A stretch of DNA of 64,000 nt from contig JANXRV010000133.1 of NCBI GenBank assembly GCA_025356665.1, positions 1 through 64,000 of the forward strand. The letters are read 5' to 3'. Origin of the DNA: CAITSH01 sp025356665 (GTDB lineage: Bacteria > Pseudomonadota > Gammaproteobacteria > Burkholderiales > SG8-39). The position numbers and the translations under genes were made by a program. Below, piece by piece: positions 8,036 through 16,857 of the stretch (within the stretch, counting starts at the first letter, position 1; the number at the start of each line of letters is the position of its first letter). Below the pieces are notes generated by a model. It was not told where the DNA came from. It made no database searches and worked only from the letters and a program-made list of their open reading frames with translations.

Positions 8036-9472
8036 ATGAATCCCTCCGCCGCCACCGCCACTGACACCGCCCGCCCGCTGCCCGCCCTGCGCCTCAATGC
8101 GCAAGGCCAGCGGCGTGTTGACTATCGCGTCGTGCTGGGCCTCGCGCTGCCGCTGATCGCCAACTCGGGTATCACCGCGGCGCTCAATCTCACCGACACC
8201 TGGTTTCTTGGCCACATCTCGACCGAGGCGGTGGCGGCGATGGGCGCGATTTTCTGGCTGATGCTGGCGTTTTTTTTGTTGATGTACGGCATCGGCATGG
8301 CGGTGCAGACCCTCGCCGCGCAGGCCTTTGGCGCCGGGCGCAAGCACGATGCGGCGCAGGCGGCCTGGACCGGCTTCTGGGCCGCGCTCGTCACCATTCC
8401 GTTTTTTTTGCTCGTCGCCGAGGCGGGCCACTGGCTGCTCGCGCCCTTTCACCTTGACGCCCAGATCGAGCGCCTGGCGCTGGAGTTCTGGTGGCCGCGC
8501 CTGCTCGGCGGCCCGGCTTCGGTGGCCTTGTTTGCCTTTACGGGCTTTTTCAATGGCATAGGCCGCACCCGCATCACGCTTGCCGTGATGGCCGTGGTGA
8601 TGCTGCTCAATGTAGCGCTCAACCAGGCGCTGATCTTCGGGCTTGGCATGGGCATGGCCGGCGCGGCGTGGGCCTCGACCATTTCGGTCACGGTGGGCGT
8701 GGTGCTGGGGCTGCTGATGTTTGTCTCACGGGACGTGAGCGCGGAGTTCGGCTCGCGCACTGCCTGGAAGCCCGATTGGCCGCGCGTCGCGGCGCTGTTC
8801 AAGTTTGGCTTCCCGATGGGCTTGTCGCCGGCCGCAGATGTCACCGGCTTTGCGCTGTTCCAGTTGATGCTGGTGACGCTGGGCCCGGTCGATGGCGCGG
8901 CCACGCAGATCGTCATGATGCTCACCTCGGTGGCCTACATGCCGGCGGTGGGCATGGCCATCGCCGCCACCACGCTGGTCGGGCAGTCGATAGGCGCGGG
9001 CGATCGCGACTGGGCCTATCGCGTCGGTAATGCCGCCACCGCCATCGCCATCGCCTACATGGGCGTGCTCGGCCTGGTGCTTGCCGTCGGCGGGCCCTGG
9101 TTCATGACGGTGTTTGTCACCGCCGGCGACCCGCGCGCCGCAGAGGTGGTGAAGCTGGGTAGCGTGCTGCTGTGGATCGCCGCCGGTTACCAGGTGTTTG
9201 ATGCCATCCATCTTGGCGCCAATTTTTGCCTGCGCGGTGCCGGCGATGCGCGCGTGCCGGCGCTGATCCTGCTGCTCTTGTCCTGGTTCGGTTTTGTGCC
9301 GCTTGCCCACATGCTGGCATTTGCGCCGGGTGAGGGCTGGGTCGGCTTCCTGCCGCAGTTCGGCCTGGGCGCGGTCGGCGCCTGGCTTGCCGCGCTCATC
9401 TACATGATCGCCATGAGCCTCGCGCTGGCCTTGCGCTGGCGCTCGGGGGCGTGGCGCAAAATACAGTTGTAG
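8036..9472 (+). CDS. MATE family multidrug/toxin exporter
   Basis: A roughly 478-residue inner-membrane protein with about twelve hydrophobic segments in two pseudo-symmetric halves. The N-terminal YRVVLGLALPLIANSGITAALNLTDTWFLGH and the repeat-start SPAADVTGFALFQLM are the usual MATE landmarks. It exports cationic or aromatic compounds using a sodium or proton gradient. ATG 8036 is preferred, with 8027 as an alternative; starts further up fall in the terminator hairpin. No clear ribosome-binding site is seen. Confidence 0.9.
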   Translation: MNPSAATATDTARPLPALRLNAQGQRRVDYRVVLGLALPLIANSGITAALNLTDTWFLGHISTEAVAAMGAIFWLMLAFFLLMYGIGMAVQTLAAQAFGAGRKHDAAQAAWTGFWAALVTIPFFLLVAEAGHWLLAPFHLDAQIERLALEFWWPRLLGGPASVALFAFTGFFNGIGRTRITLAVMAVVMLLNVALNQALIFGLGMGMAGAAWASTISVTVGVVLGLLMFVSRDVSAEFGSRTAWKPDWPRVAALFKFGFPMGLSPAADVTGFALFQLMLVTLGPVDGAATQIVMMLTSVAYMPAVGMAIAATTLVGQSIGAGDRDWAYRVGNAATAIAIAYMGVLGLVLAVGGPWFMTVFVTAGDPRAAEVVKLGSVLLWIAAGYQVFDAIHLGANFCLRGAGDARVPALILLLLSWFGFVPLAHMLAFAPGEGWVGFLPQFGLGAVGAWLAALIYMIAMSLALALRWRSGAWRKIQL

Positions 9473-9481
9473 CGTGCCAAT

Positions 9482-9520
9482 GGCTGGAAAGCCGTTCCAA
9501 ATAAGGGTTTCCAGTCGATG
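9482..9520 (+). repeat. REP-like palindromic element, copy A
   Basis: CTGGAAAGCC at 9484-9493 and GGGTTTCCAG at 9505-9514 form an imperfect inverted repeat with an 11-base spacer, followed by TCGATG. Matching elements lie at about 23385, 26557 and 44678. It sits directly after the MATE stop, at the left edge of the lower-GC block. Confidence 0.75.
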
Positions 9521-10039
9521 TCATCGATTTCCTGATAATTCCACACTGCTGGTCAGCTGCATGTTTAGCAGGAACGGCGGCTTTGATCTATGGACGATTG
9601 GCCAAGAGTGGACATTCAATAAGGGTAAGTTCGAGCCTTACTTGGCTCCCCTTCCTGCGCACGTATCGAACTATGTGCGTAGCCCCAGATGCAGGATTTT
9701 GGCTACTGCTGGAGGGCGTCTGTGACATGCGTCTGGTCGCGTAACCTGACTTATCGAGGAGGAAGTCATACGCCGCTACAGCATTGACAGTTTTTGCAAT
9801 CGAGCAAGAAAAAGACGCTAAAGGCGGTAATTTTTGATTGCCACCCAAATTTTTATTGCCACCCAAATGTGAGGCATTTCAGGGCTAATTTTCAAAGAAG
9901 GTCGAGCAAGTGGTTGCCTGCGAATTTTAAAATGATGCAGTAAGATAGAAAGAAATAATCTGTGACGCGGCGGCTCAATTTTTAATGAAAACTCGGCTCA
10001 CAATCCCGTGGAAATCAACACAATATTCAAAGAGACAGG
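9521..10039. other. Gene-free, lower-GC spacer
   Basis: About 520 bases without a supportable gene. Short frames here show no family resemblance. AT content rises sharply compared with the MATE gene, and short direct repeats such as TTGCCACCCAAAT (about 9837-9866) are visible. It may mark the left junction of an acquired block. Confidence 0.5.
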
Positions 10040-11086
10040 ATGAACCAAGGTCTTACTGATCGTCGCGTGCCGCAGCGCGTGACCATGAAAGCAGTGGCGA
10101 AAGCTGCTGGTGTTTCTCCGATTACGGTATCGAACGTAGTCAACAGGCGCTTTCATTCCATGAGTGCAAAAACCCGCGAGCGAGTTGAGGCTGCCATCGA
10201 GCAACTCAACTACCGCGTCAATGTGGCGGCTCGCGGTCTCAGGCAATCCCACCATTACTGTGCCGCGCTAATTGTCGTCGACCGGAGGCCCGCTTTTCTA
10301 TCGCACCCGGCCCATCATCAAATTGCTGCGGGGCTTAGCAATTACCTCAACTCTCAAGGATACGCAGTAACCATTGAAGGCGTGTCCCCAGAGAGATTTG
10401 AAGACCTCAGCTATCTTGATCGTGTTTCGGCGGACGCCTTGTGCCTAGTCGCGTCTGGACCTGTGGCCGAGCGGCACGCCATGTTGACGCGCTTGCAGTC
10501 GGCAAGACAGCCGGTAGTTGTTTTTCATGAACCACCAATGAATCATAGTGCACGGACTTGTTACGTCAGAAGTGACGATTACATGGGAGGGAAACTCATT
10601 GCAAAACATATGATTGCTCAAGGAGTTCGTCACCCATTATTGCTTCTGCCTAGCCGCGAATGGGCGCCAATGAGCGAGCGGGCACGTGGCATCAAAGCTG
10701 CGCTTAAAAATGCAAATGCGACGACGTTGCGGACACTCAAAATAGAAGGACTGTCAGTAGACGAAGTTAGCGCCGCGCTTGAAGAGCATTTGAAATCCAA
10801 TGAACGGCCGGACGGTGTTCTGGCGGGTAACGACCTACTCGCAGCTGCTGCTCAAAAATACTTCAGAAAGGTTGGATATTGTGTCCCTGGAAATGTTCGG
10901 ATCAGTGGATTCGGGGGGTATGATTTCATCCAGTATGTTGATCCAACACTTACGTCAATCCGTATTCCCTCGTATGCGATGGGGCAAACCGCCGGTCGAG
11001 AAATTCTGCATGCCCTATCTCATGGACACTTTTCTCAAAGCGACGTTCTGTTGCCGGTGGAACTGATCCTTGGAGAATCGACATAA
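10040..11086 (+). CDS. LacI/GalR family transcriptional regulator
   Basis: A 348-residue repressor-type protein. Residues 15-35 form the LacI helix-turn-helix (MKAVAKAAGVSPITVSNVVN), and VNVAARGLR is the hinge helix that inserts into a central CG of the operator. The rest is a periplasmic-binding-protein-like sensor domain ending in the usual VDPTLTSIRIP region. Base composition is lower in GC than the flanking genes. A palindrome with a central CG lies at 12725-12749 between the neighbouring divergent genes, the best candidate target. Confidence 0.93.
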   Translation: MNQGLTDRRVPQRVTMKAVAKAAGVSPITVSNVVNRRFHSMSAKTRERVEAAIEQLNYRVNVAARGLRQSHHYCAALIVVDRRPAFLSHPAHHQIAAGLSNYLNSQGYAVTIEGVSPERFEDLSYLDRVSADALCLVASGPVAERHAMLTRLQSARQPVVVFHEPPMNHSARTCYVRSDDYMGGKLIAKHMIAQGVRHPLLLLPSREWAPMSERARGIKAALKNANATTLRTLKIEGLSVDEVSAALEEHLKSNERPDGVLAGNDLLAAAAQKYFRKVGYCVPGNVRISGFGGYDFIQYVDPTLTSIRIPSYAMGQTAGREILHALSHGHFSQSDVLLPVELILGEST

Positions 11087-11099
11087 GAACGACCATGAT

Positions 11100-12701
11100 C
11101 TAAATTGCCATGGCGCTCGCATTTCTGCGCAAGTCAGCCGCCGCGCGGAGTGGGCAGTTTGGTTCGCACTGTATCAAGGTCGCCGAGCCAAATAAATAGT
11201 CATCTTCTTCACATTTAGCCGGAATTTTTTGGGCGGCCAGGGCGGGCAGCACGGTGGCAGCAACCGATGGCTCGATCAGAACCTTACCTCCGCGATCTAC
11301 CGCCCATCTGGTCTCATCGATCGCCGGACCGACTTCTAGCTTGCGATCAATCAGATTCACCAGAATCTGTGCGCCGGTAATAGTTTGGCTTATTCCTCCT
11401 GGCGAGGCATAAACCCATCGGAGTGAACCATTCTTGGTCACCATGACCGGGTTCAACGTATGCGCGCTTCTCTTCCCCGGCGCGATCGAATTGGGGCGCG
11501 CAGGCCTGTGATCAAAGCAGAACATTCGGTTGTTCAAGATCATGCCCGTGTTGGGATCAATAAAATGCGCACCACACGGGTTGTAAATGCTCTGGACAAT
11601 GCATACGGCATTTCCTTCAGCATCAGACACTGTAATGCTGGTGGTTCCGCCATCCGGGGCGGCCTGTTCAGGAGGCAACTGCGCAAGCATTCGCATTCTC
11701 GCGTCGGTAATTGACTGATCTGCCAGAAAGTCCATGGTCGAGACCTTCATGCACGCAGGGTCACCAATTTCTGGCAACCAGACGTCGACACAAGCCCTCA
11801 TTGCGCGAATCTGCCAGCTCATGCGCTTGGCAAGGTCAGTCGTAATCTCCTCAAGAGGCAGCGCCGCCAAACATTGCAATTGCATCAGCATCAGGATGCC
11901 ATATGAGTTTGGCGGCATAACAAAAACATCGTGCCCGTGGTACTTCGTGCTTACTGGCTCCACCCAAGATACGGAAAATTTCTCGAGGTCTGTCAGGCTG
12001 AGTAACCCGCCAGCCGACTGGATGTATTGAATTAAGGCCTCCCCTGCGTCACCCCTATATAGTGCATCCGCACCAAGATCTGCAATCGACCGCAAGGTCC
12101 TCGCAAGAGCGGGCTGATTGAGTGTGTCACCTAATTTCAGTGGTGTCCCTAGCGGGAAAAATGTGCTGGCCCAACCCGGATCTAACTTGAGGTAGCCCTC
12201 GAGAGTGCTGATGGTTTGAGCTAGGCTTGGTGACACGGCACAGCCGCGTTCGGCCAGCAGTAAAGAATCTTCGAAGAGCGAGTCCCAGGACAAAATTCCA
12301 AATCGCTCGTGCAGGGCATCCCATGCACGCACTAGGCCGGGGACAACCGCCGCCGATGCACCGCGCTGATGCATTCCATCGCAAAAGGTTGCTGGCTGAA
12401 CGGAGAGGGGGGCCGTGCCTGAGGCATTGAGGCCGTGAATCTTGCCGGTTGGTGCGTCGCGAACCAAAATGAAGGCGTCGCCTCCGATCGAAGTGGCGTG
12501 TGGCATAACTACTGCGAGAACTGCCGAGGCAGCGATGGCTGCATCGACGACAGACCCCCCTGATGCAAGGATCTGGCAAGCGGCTCGGGTTGCGGCGGGG
12601 TCACCGGTCGAGACGGCTGCTCGCGCTCCGGTAACCTCTCTGACATTCGAAATGCTCACATCGCAAGCCTTTCCAAAATATGCCGCACCGCCGCTTGACA
12701 T
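11100..12701 (-). CDS. Gamma-glutamyltransferase-like Ntn hydrolase
   Basis: A 533-residue homologue of gamma-glutamyltranspeptidase. It has the N-terminal AAVSTGDPAATRAACQILASGGSVVDAA block, SIGGDAFILV, a GGTTSITVSD site at about residue 350 where the family cleaves itself to expose the catalytic threonine, and a late PGGISQTITGAQ block. Classical enzymes have Thr-Thr-His here; this one has Thr-Thr-Ser. No obvious signal peptide is seen. ATG 12701 is chosen over an upstream frame that runs into the operator candidate. It converges with the LacI-type gene and diverges from the diiron gene, suggesting removal of a gamma-glutamyl group from a substrate or intermediate. Confidence 0.85.
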   Translation of the reverse strand: MSSGGAAYFGKACDVSISNVREVTGARAAVSTGDPAATRAACQILASGGSVVDAAIAASAVLAVVMPHATSIGGDAFILVRDAPTGKIHGLNASGTAPLSVQPATFCDGMHQRGASAAVVPGLVRAWDALHERFGILSWDSLFEDSLLLAERGCAVSPSLAQTISTLEGYLKLDPGWASTFFPLGTPLKLGDTLNQPALARTLRSIADLGADALYRGDAGEALIQYIQSAGGLLSLTDLEKFSVSWVEPVSTKYHGHDVFVMPPNSYGILMLMQLQCLAALPLEEITTDLAKRMSWQIRAMRACVDVWLPEIGDPACMKVSTMDFLADQSITDARMRMLAQLPPEQAAPDGGTTSITVSDAEGNAVCIVQSIYNPCGAHFIDPNTGMILNNRMFCFDHRPARPNSIAPGKRSAHTLNPVMVTKNGSLRWVYASPGGISQTITGAQILVNLIDRKLEVGPAIDETRWAVDRGGKVLIEPSVAATVLPALAAQKIPAKCEEDDYLFGSATLIQCEPNCPLRAAADLRRNASAMAI

Positions 12702-12724
12702 AAGAACTTTTAAATGATTACACT

Positions 12725-12749
12725 GGTTTGTGTAACGATACACCAAACC
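12725..12749. promoter_or_regulatory. Candidate LacI-family operator
   Basis: An inverted repeat with arms GGTTTG and CAAACC surrounds the near-palindrome TGTAACGATACA, whose centre is CG, as in LacI/GalR operators. It lies in the 142-base gap between the gamma-glutamyltransferase-like gene and the diiron gene. The LacI-type regulator gene starts 2.7 kb away in the same block. Confidence 0.5.
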
Positions 12750-12765
12750 TAGGTTCGATCCTAGG
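12748..12765 (+). repeat. CCTAGG-TTCGAT-CCTAGG hairpin
   Basis: Two self-complementary CCTAGG hexamers flank TTCGAT, giving a six-base stem in the leader of the diiron gene. It resembles a tRNA T-arm superficially, but no tRNA surrounds it. Confidence 0.45.
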
Positions 12766-12843
12766 GAGACACTTCAGCTCGCTTTCAAAATTGATCGCGC
12801 ACCAGTGACGGCGATTTCGGAAACGTTTGAAAAGGAAAAAAAC

Positions 12844-13758
12844 ATGCCTCAAGCCGGCACTATCCTTGATTTAAAAGAACAGCGGTTTCCCTTGGATCTG
12901 AAACCGGCTATGGCTGACGTGCGGCACCTTTGGGACGCTGCCAACAAATCGCATTGGGATCCGGCCAATGACATACCGTGGGATAAATTTGATGCGTCGA
13001 AATACTCCAAAGAGCAGTTGGAGGCGTCACGATTGTATTGGAGCCGACGGGCATGGACTGAGTACACAGGTACTGCGGAATTTTGCGCGCTGCAATTGCG
13101 AATTTGCATGGAGAAGGACCGGGAAATCGACGCAAGGCTACAGTTGTCGATGGAACAGCTTGAGGAGTCACGTCACTGCGTTGCTTCTTATCTTTTCGCG
13201 GAAAAGCTCGGGGGTTACATTTCGGCACCGCCTCATCCACTTCCAAAGAGCATTAATCATCGAGGCATCAGAGAGAAGGCATTCGATCTGAGCATCTCGT
13301 TCGAGGCGATCATGATTGCGCATATCTGCATCGGCGAAACCATCGCTGCTGCAATTTTTGAAGCCAGATATCGCTACACAACCGATCCAATCGCAAAGGA
13401 GCTGGTGCTGCGAATCATGCGGGATGAAGCGCGACACATCGCGTTTGGTTGGAACTACATGGGCCACAAGGTTAAGAACTTCACGCCCGAGCTGATCAAG
13501 GACATGGAGCGTGTCGCTATTGACGTGGTCGAGAATTCTGAATTGAAGGGATTCCATTGCATTTGGCTTCACCCGTCCGAGGAAACCAAGTACTTGATTG
13601 AATCGAACAATCTCTGCGCGGCAGCCGGCCTGGGCGCGTGCAGTCCCGAGCAGGAGACCAAGACGCTAGTGACGTCAATTAGCGACATCCGGCGCAGACT
13701 CGGCAAGTGGGGCATCAACCTGCCGATTTTCAAGCACGACGTGCTGGGCGAAGTGTAG
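12844..13758 (+). CDS. Ferritin-like diiron carboxylate enzyme of unknown substrate
   Basis: A 304-residue helical protein showing a complete six-ligand diiron set: E79, E108 and H111 (EESRH), E165 (IGET), and E195 and H198 (DEARH). That pattern is seen in ferritin-like oxygenases and N-oxygenases such as AurF-class enzymes. No signal peptide is seen. ATG 12844 follows an AAAAGGA site by about 7 bases. Its neighbours, a gamma-glutamyltransferase-like enzyme, a Bug receptor and a tautomerase, suggest an oxygenation step in a small catabolic route. Fold and ligands are visible; the reaction is not known. I do not recognise a named family. Confidence 0.82.
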   Translation: MPQAGTILDLKEQRFPLDLKPAMADVRHLWDAANKSHWDPANDIPWDKFDASKYSKEQLEASRLYWSRRAWTEYTGTAEFCALQLRICMEKDREIDARLQLSMEQLEESRHCVASYLFAEKLGGYISAPPHPLPKSINHRGIREKAFDLSISFEAIMIAHICIGETIAAAIFEARYRYTTDPIAKELVLRIMRDEARHIAFGWNYMGHKVKNFTPELIKDMERVAIDVVENSELKGFHCIWLHPSEETKYLIESNNLCAAAGLGACSPEQETKTLVTSISDIRRRLGKWGINLPIFKHDVLGEV

Positions 13759-13789
13759 AAACGGAGCCGAGTTACCTGGGAGGCGGTAA

Positions 13790-14764
13790 ATGAGAAGAGC
13801 CATAATCGCAGCATTCACGTTGATCACGATCGTTGCTTTTGGCGCAGGTTTGGCTCATGGTCAGATCTATCCAAACAAGCCTATAACGATGGTCGTGCCC
13901 TATGCGGCGGGGGGCACGGCGGAGGTTCTCGGGCGCATCTTCGCGCAGCAATTGGGCGATGTGCTGGGGCAAAGCATTGTTGTTGAGATCAAGGCAGGGG
14001 CCGGTAGCATGATCGGCGCTGAATATGTCGCCAAGATTGCGAAACCCGACGGCTATACCATTCTCTTTACCGGGAATCCTATTGCGATCAATGTCGCATT
14101 GATGAACCTATCCTTCGATCCAGTCAAGGACCTTGCTCCTGTTGCCGGAATCGCAGCGTTTCCAAGCATCTTGGTGACGTCGGCCACCGGTCCGTACATG
14201 ACATTGGCCGACGTCATTAAGGCAAGCAAGACCACACATCTTACATTCGGCTCGTCTGGTCCTGGCACCCACAGCCACATGTCAGGCGAATTGGTGAAGG
14301 CGATGTCGCACTTCGATATGACCCATGTACCATACAAAGGTAGCGGCCCGGTGTATCCCGATCTGATTGCCGGTCGAATTTCTGTGCTATTCGATACATC
14401 CGCATCGGCGATAGGATTCATCAATGGCGGCAAGGTGCGCGCCTTGGGTATCACTTCAAAAGAGCGCTCAAAGACCACACCAAATATCCCGACTATCGCT
14501 GAGCAGGGTGTTCCCGGTTATGAAGCGCTTACCTGGTTCGGTGTTTTCGTCCCGTCAAGCACGCCTCCAGGGATCGTCACTCATTTAGAGCGAGCGATTT
14601 ACAAAGTTGTTCAGTCTCCGGCCTTTGCTAGTCGCCTTGATCAGTGGGCTGGCCTACCGCTTCCTGCTGAACCGACGGCCGCGGGTTTTGGGCGCTTTTA
14701 TCGGAACGAGGTGCAGGAGTGGGAGAAGTTGGTTCGTGACGGAAAGGTGAAGCGCCTCGATTAG
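13790..14764 (+). CDS. Bug/TctC family receptor in the low-GC block
   Basis: A 324-residue Bug receptor with a signal peptide ending near GLAHGQ, then IYPNKPITMVVPYAAGGTAE, a GAGSMIGAEY segment and the late EWEKLVRDGK tail. GGGAGGCGGTAA precedes the ATG. It starts 31 bases after the diiron gene and is followed by the tautomerase 22 bases on, so the three are likely one transcript. It probably captures the acid or amide that the module consumes. Base use matches its lower-GC neighbours rather than the other Bug genes. Confidence 0.92.
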   Translation: MRRAIIAAFTLITIVAFGAGLAHGQIYPNKPITMVVPYAAGGTAEVLGRIFAQQLGDVLGQSIVVEIKAGAGSMIGAEYVAKIAKPDGYTILFTGNPIAINVALMNLSFDPVKDLAPVAGIAAFPSILVTSATGPYMTLADVIKASKTTHLTFGSSGPGTHSHMSGELVKAMSHFDMTHVPYKGSGPVYPDLIAGRISVLFDTSASAIGFINGGKVRALGITSKERSKTTPNIPTIAEQGVPGYEALTWFGVFVPSSTPPGIVTHLERAIYKVVQSPAFASRLDQWAGLPLPAEPTAAGFGRFYRNEVQEWEKLVRDGKVKRLD

Positions 14765-14786
14765 CGTTTTCTGCGATTGAAACCAA

Positions 14787-15155
14787 ATGCCTCATTTGAC
14801 CCTCGAATACACTGCCAATCTCGTAGACTTTGACGTAGCAAGTGCGTTACGTCGCATAAATAAAACAGTCATTGATTCCGGACTGTTTGACGAGGGCGAT
14901 GTTAAGAGTCGCGCCGTTCCCTTGAAGGAATTCCTGGTGGGAACCAAGACCGAGGGTCGCACTTTTCTTCACTTGACCGTGGCGATGTCTGCACGCGGGC
15001 AAGGGCCGGAGTCCGATATGGCGAAAGCGCTTGGAGAGGTATTGGTCGAGGCGCTAGGGTCTCGACACTCTTACAGTACCCAGGCGTGCGTCGAGATTGT
15101 TCACGTGAACACGTCAACCTACGTCAAGCGTGTGGTTGATCGCGCAAACGTTTGA
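14787..15155 (+). CDS. 5-carboxymethyl-2-hydroxymuconate isomerase-like tautomerase
   Basis: A 122-residue protein starting MPHLTLEYTANL, so the mature N-terminus would be proline 2, the catalytic base of the tautomerase superfamily. Length and the VKSRAVPLKEFLVG and FLHLTVAMSARGQG blocks match CHMI (HpaF) of homoprotocatechuate meta-cleavage. No meta-cleavage genes are nearby. It ends the diiron-Bug-tautomerase transcript, where it could isomerise a ring-opened or enol product. Confidence 0.85.
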   Translation: MPHLTLEYTANLVDFDVASALRRINKTVIDSGLFDEGDVKSRAVPLKEFLVGTKTEGRTFLHLTVAMSARGQGPESDMAKALGEVLVEALGSRHSYSTQACVEIVHVNTSTYVKRVVDRANV

Positions 15156-15351
15156 AGCGTCACGATAGCAAGTACCTTGCACAATATAGGAGCACCGTGT
15201 GCTTCTGTCGATAAAAACTGGGATGGTTTCATGCGTAATTTATAGTACGATATTTGTTGCTCAATAAGATGAAAAAATCTATCGGCGTCGTCTGGCTACT
15301 GCAGTCCATTCCGACAGAGACCCCTCACGCTTGCTTTGAAAGGAAAACACC

Positions 15352-16188
15352 ATGCAAAGGCGTAATTTTCTAAGTCTTGCGTCTGCCGCCGCTATCGGAG
15401 CACTGATTCCTGGTCAGGCTCACGCGCAGGCAGTCACCATTGCGCAGATCAAGGCCGCCGGTGAACTCAAGATCGGCTGCGAGGCAGCCTATGTCCCGTT
15501 CACTTATCGCGATGCCGGCAAGATCGTCGGCTACGACGTGGAGCTCGCGGAGCTTTTCTGCAAGAGCCTTGGCGTGAAGCCGAATTTCATCGACACCGCT
15601 TGGGCCGGGGTGATTCCGTCACTCTTCGCGAAGAAGTTCGATATCATCATGAGCGCGATGAGCTACACCAAGGAGCGCCTAGAGCGCGTTGCGTTCAGCA
15701 TTCCCTATGCTGAAGCCTCGCAAGCCATGCTGGTGCGCGCGGCCGACGCCGGAACCATCAAGGCGACAAAGGACCTGAACGGCCGCGTGCTGGCGGTCAA
15801 GCTTGGCTCGCCCGGTCAGGTGCTGCAGGAAAAAATGCTCGCTGCGTTGAAGGCGGCCGGCGGGCCGGGGTTCAAGGAACTGAAAGTGTTCGACGATCAT
15901 CCGTCGGCATATGTGGCGCTTGCGCAAAACCGCGTGGATGCGGTGCTCAACACCATGCCCACTCTGGCGATGGTGCTCAAAGACGCGCCGGGGAAATATG
16001 CGATCGTCAAGAGCATCGGGGCGGACAACTGGGCCGGAATTGCGGTTCGCAAGGAAGACCCGGAGATCGTGTCTTTCCTCAACGGCGAGCTCACCCGCCT
16101 CAAGGCCGACGGTACACTCGCCAGAATGCAGGAAAAGTGGTTTGGGTTCCGCATGACGCTGGCGGACAAGATTCCGTCCTTCTCGTAG
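15352..16188 (+). CDS. Amino-acid-type ABC transporter substrate-binding protein
   Basis: A 278-residue SBP_bac_3 receptor. The N-terminus MQRRNFLSLASAAAIG carries a Tat-type twin arginine and a cleavage site near AHAQA, suggesting export in a folded state. GELKIGCEAAYVPFTY, GYDVELAELF and the TKERLERVAFSIPY block are family landmarks. It is the first gene of a tight operon with permease and ATPase genes and, further down, cyclic-amide-processing enzymes. GC content is again high, so the lower-GC block ends before it. Confidence 0.93.
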   Translation: MQRRNFLSLASAAAIGALIPGQAHAQAVTIAQIKAAGELKIGCEAAYVPFTYRDAGKIVGYDVELAELFCKSLGVKPNFIDTAWAGVIPSLFAKKFDIIMSAMSYTKERLERVAFSIPYAEASQAMLVRAADAGTIKATKDLNGRVLAVKLGSPGQVLQEKMLAALKAAGGPGFKELKVFDDHPSAYVALAQNRVDAVLNTMPTLAMVLKDAPGKYAIVKSIGADNWAGIAVRKEDPEIVSFLNGELTRLKADGTLARMQEKWFGFRMTLADKIPSFS

Positions 16189-16203
16189 AAGGAAGCCGCT
16201 TCG

Positions 16204-16857
16204 ATGGTGTTCGATTGGGGGCTGGTCGAAAAATCGATCCCGCTGCTGGCGACGGGGTTGGTGATGACCTTGAAGATCTGTGCGCTGGCGATCGTGTTCG
16301 GCACGATCCTCGGCGCGCTGCTCGGTCTTGCCTCGCTCTCTCGTCTGGCGCCGGTGCGGTGGACTGTTATCGGGTATGTGGATTTCATCCGAGGCACCCC
16401 ACTGCTGATCCAGATCTTTCTCGTGTATTTTGCGCTTCCGGTAGTGGGCATCAACCTGCCCGAATTCTGGGCTGGGGTGATCGCGCTGTCGTTGAACGCC
16501 GCCGGGTTCATCGCCGAGATCGTGCGCGCCGGGGTAGGCTCGATCGAGAAAGGCCAGGCCGAGGCTGCGCGCTCTATCGGTATGCGCCATGCGCAGATTC
16601 TGTTCTACATTCTCTTGCCGCAATCGTTGCGCGCGGTGGTGCCGCCGACCACCAACGAACTCATCACGCTGGTGAAAGGGTCGGCGTTGCTTTCGGTGAT
16701 CTCCGTGTACGAGCTCACGCGCGCGGGCCAGGCGATCATCGCGGTACATTTCGCGCCGCTGGAGATCTTCCTGCTGATTGCGATTTTCTACTACGTCACC
16801 ATCTCGTTTCTCGCCTGGCTGTCGCGCTGGCTCGAGCGCCGGTTGCCGGTGTGGTGA
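16204..16857 (+). CDS. Amino-acid-type ABC transporter permease
   Basis: A 217-residue HisM/GlnP-type membrane protein with about five transmembrane helices. It has the FIRGTPLLIQIFLVYF segment and the EAA loop (EAARSIGMRHAQILFYILLPQSLRAVVPP) that docks the ATPase. Its stop overlaps the next start in a TGATG arrangement, indicating translational coupling. It pairs with the receptor ending 15 bases upstream. Confidence 0.94.
   Translation: MVFDWGLVEKSIPLLATGLVMTLKICALAIVFGTILGALLGLASLSRLAPVRWTVIGYVDFIRGTPLLIQIFLVYFALPVVGINLPEFWAGVIALSLNAAGFIAEIVRAGVGSIEKGQAEAARSIGMRHAQILFYILLPQSLRAVVPPTTNELITLVKGSALLSVISVYELTRAGQAIIAVHFAPLEIFLLIAIFYYVTISFLAWLSRWLERRLPVW

Noticed and set aside
9588..9866. 92-codon minus-strand frame in the low-GC spacer
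   Set aside because: No domain, no conserved context and only repeat-like DNA around it.
12748..12765. tRNA gene suggested by a GGTTCGATCC-like T-arm
   Set aside because: No anticodon arm, D-arm or acceptor stem can be built around it.
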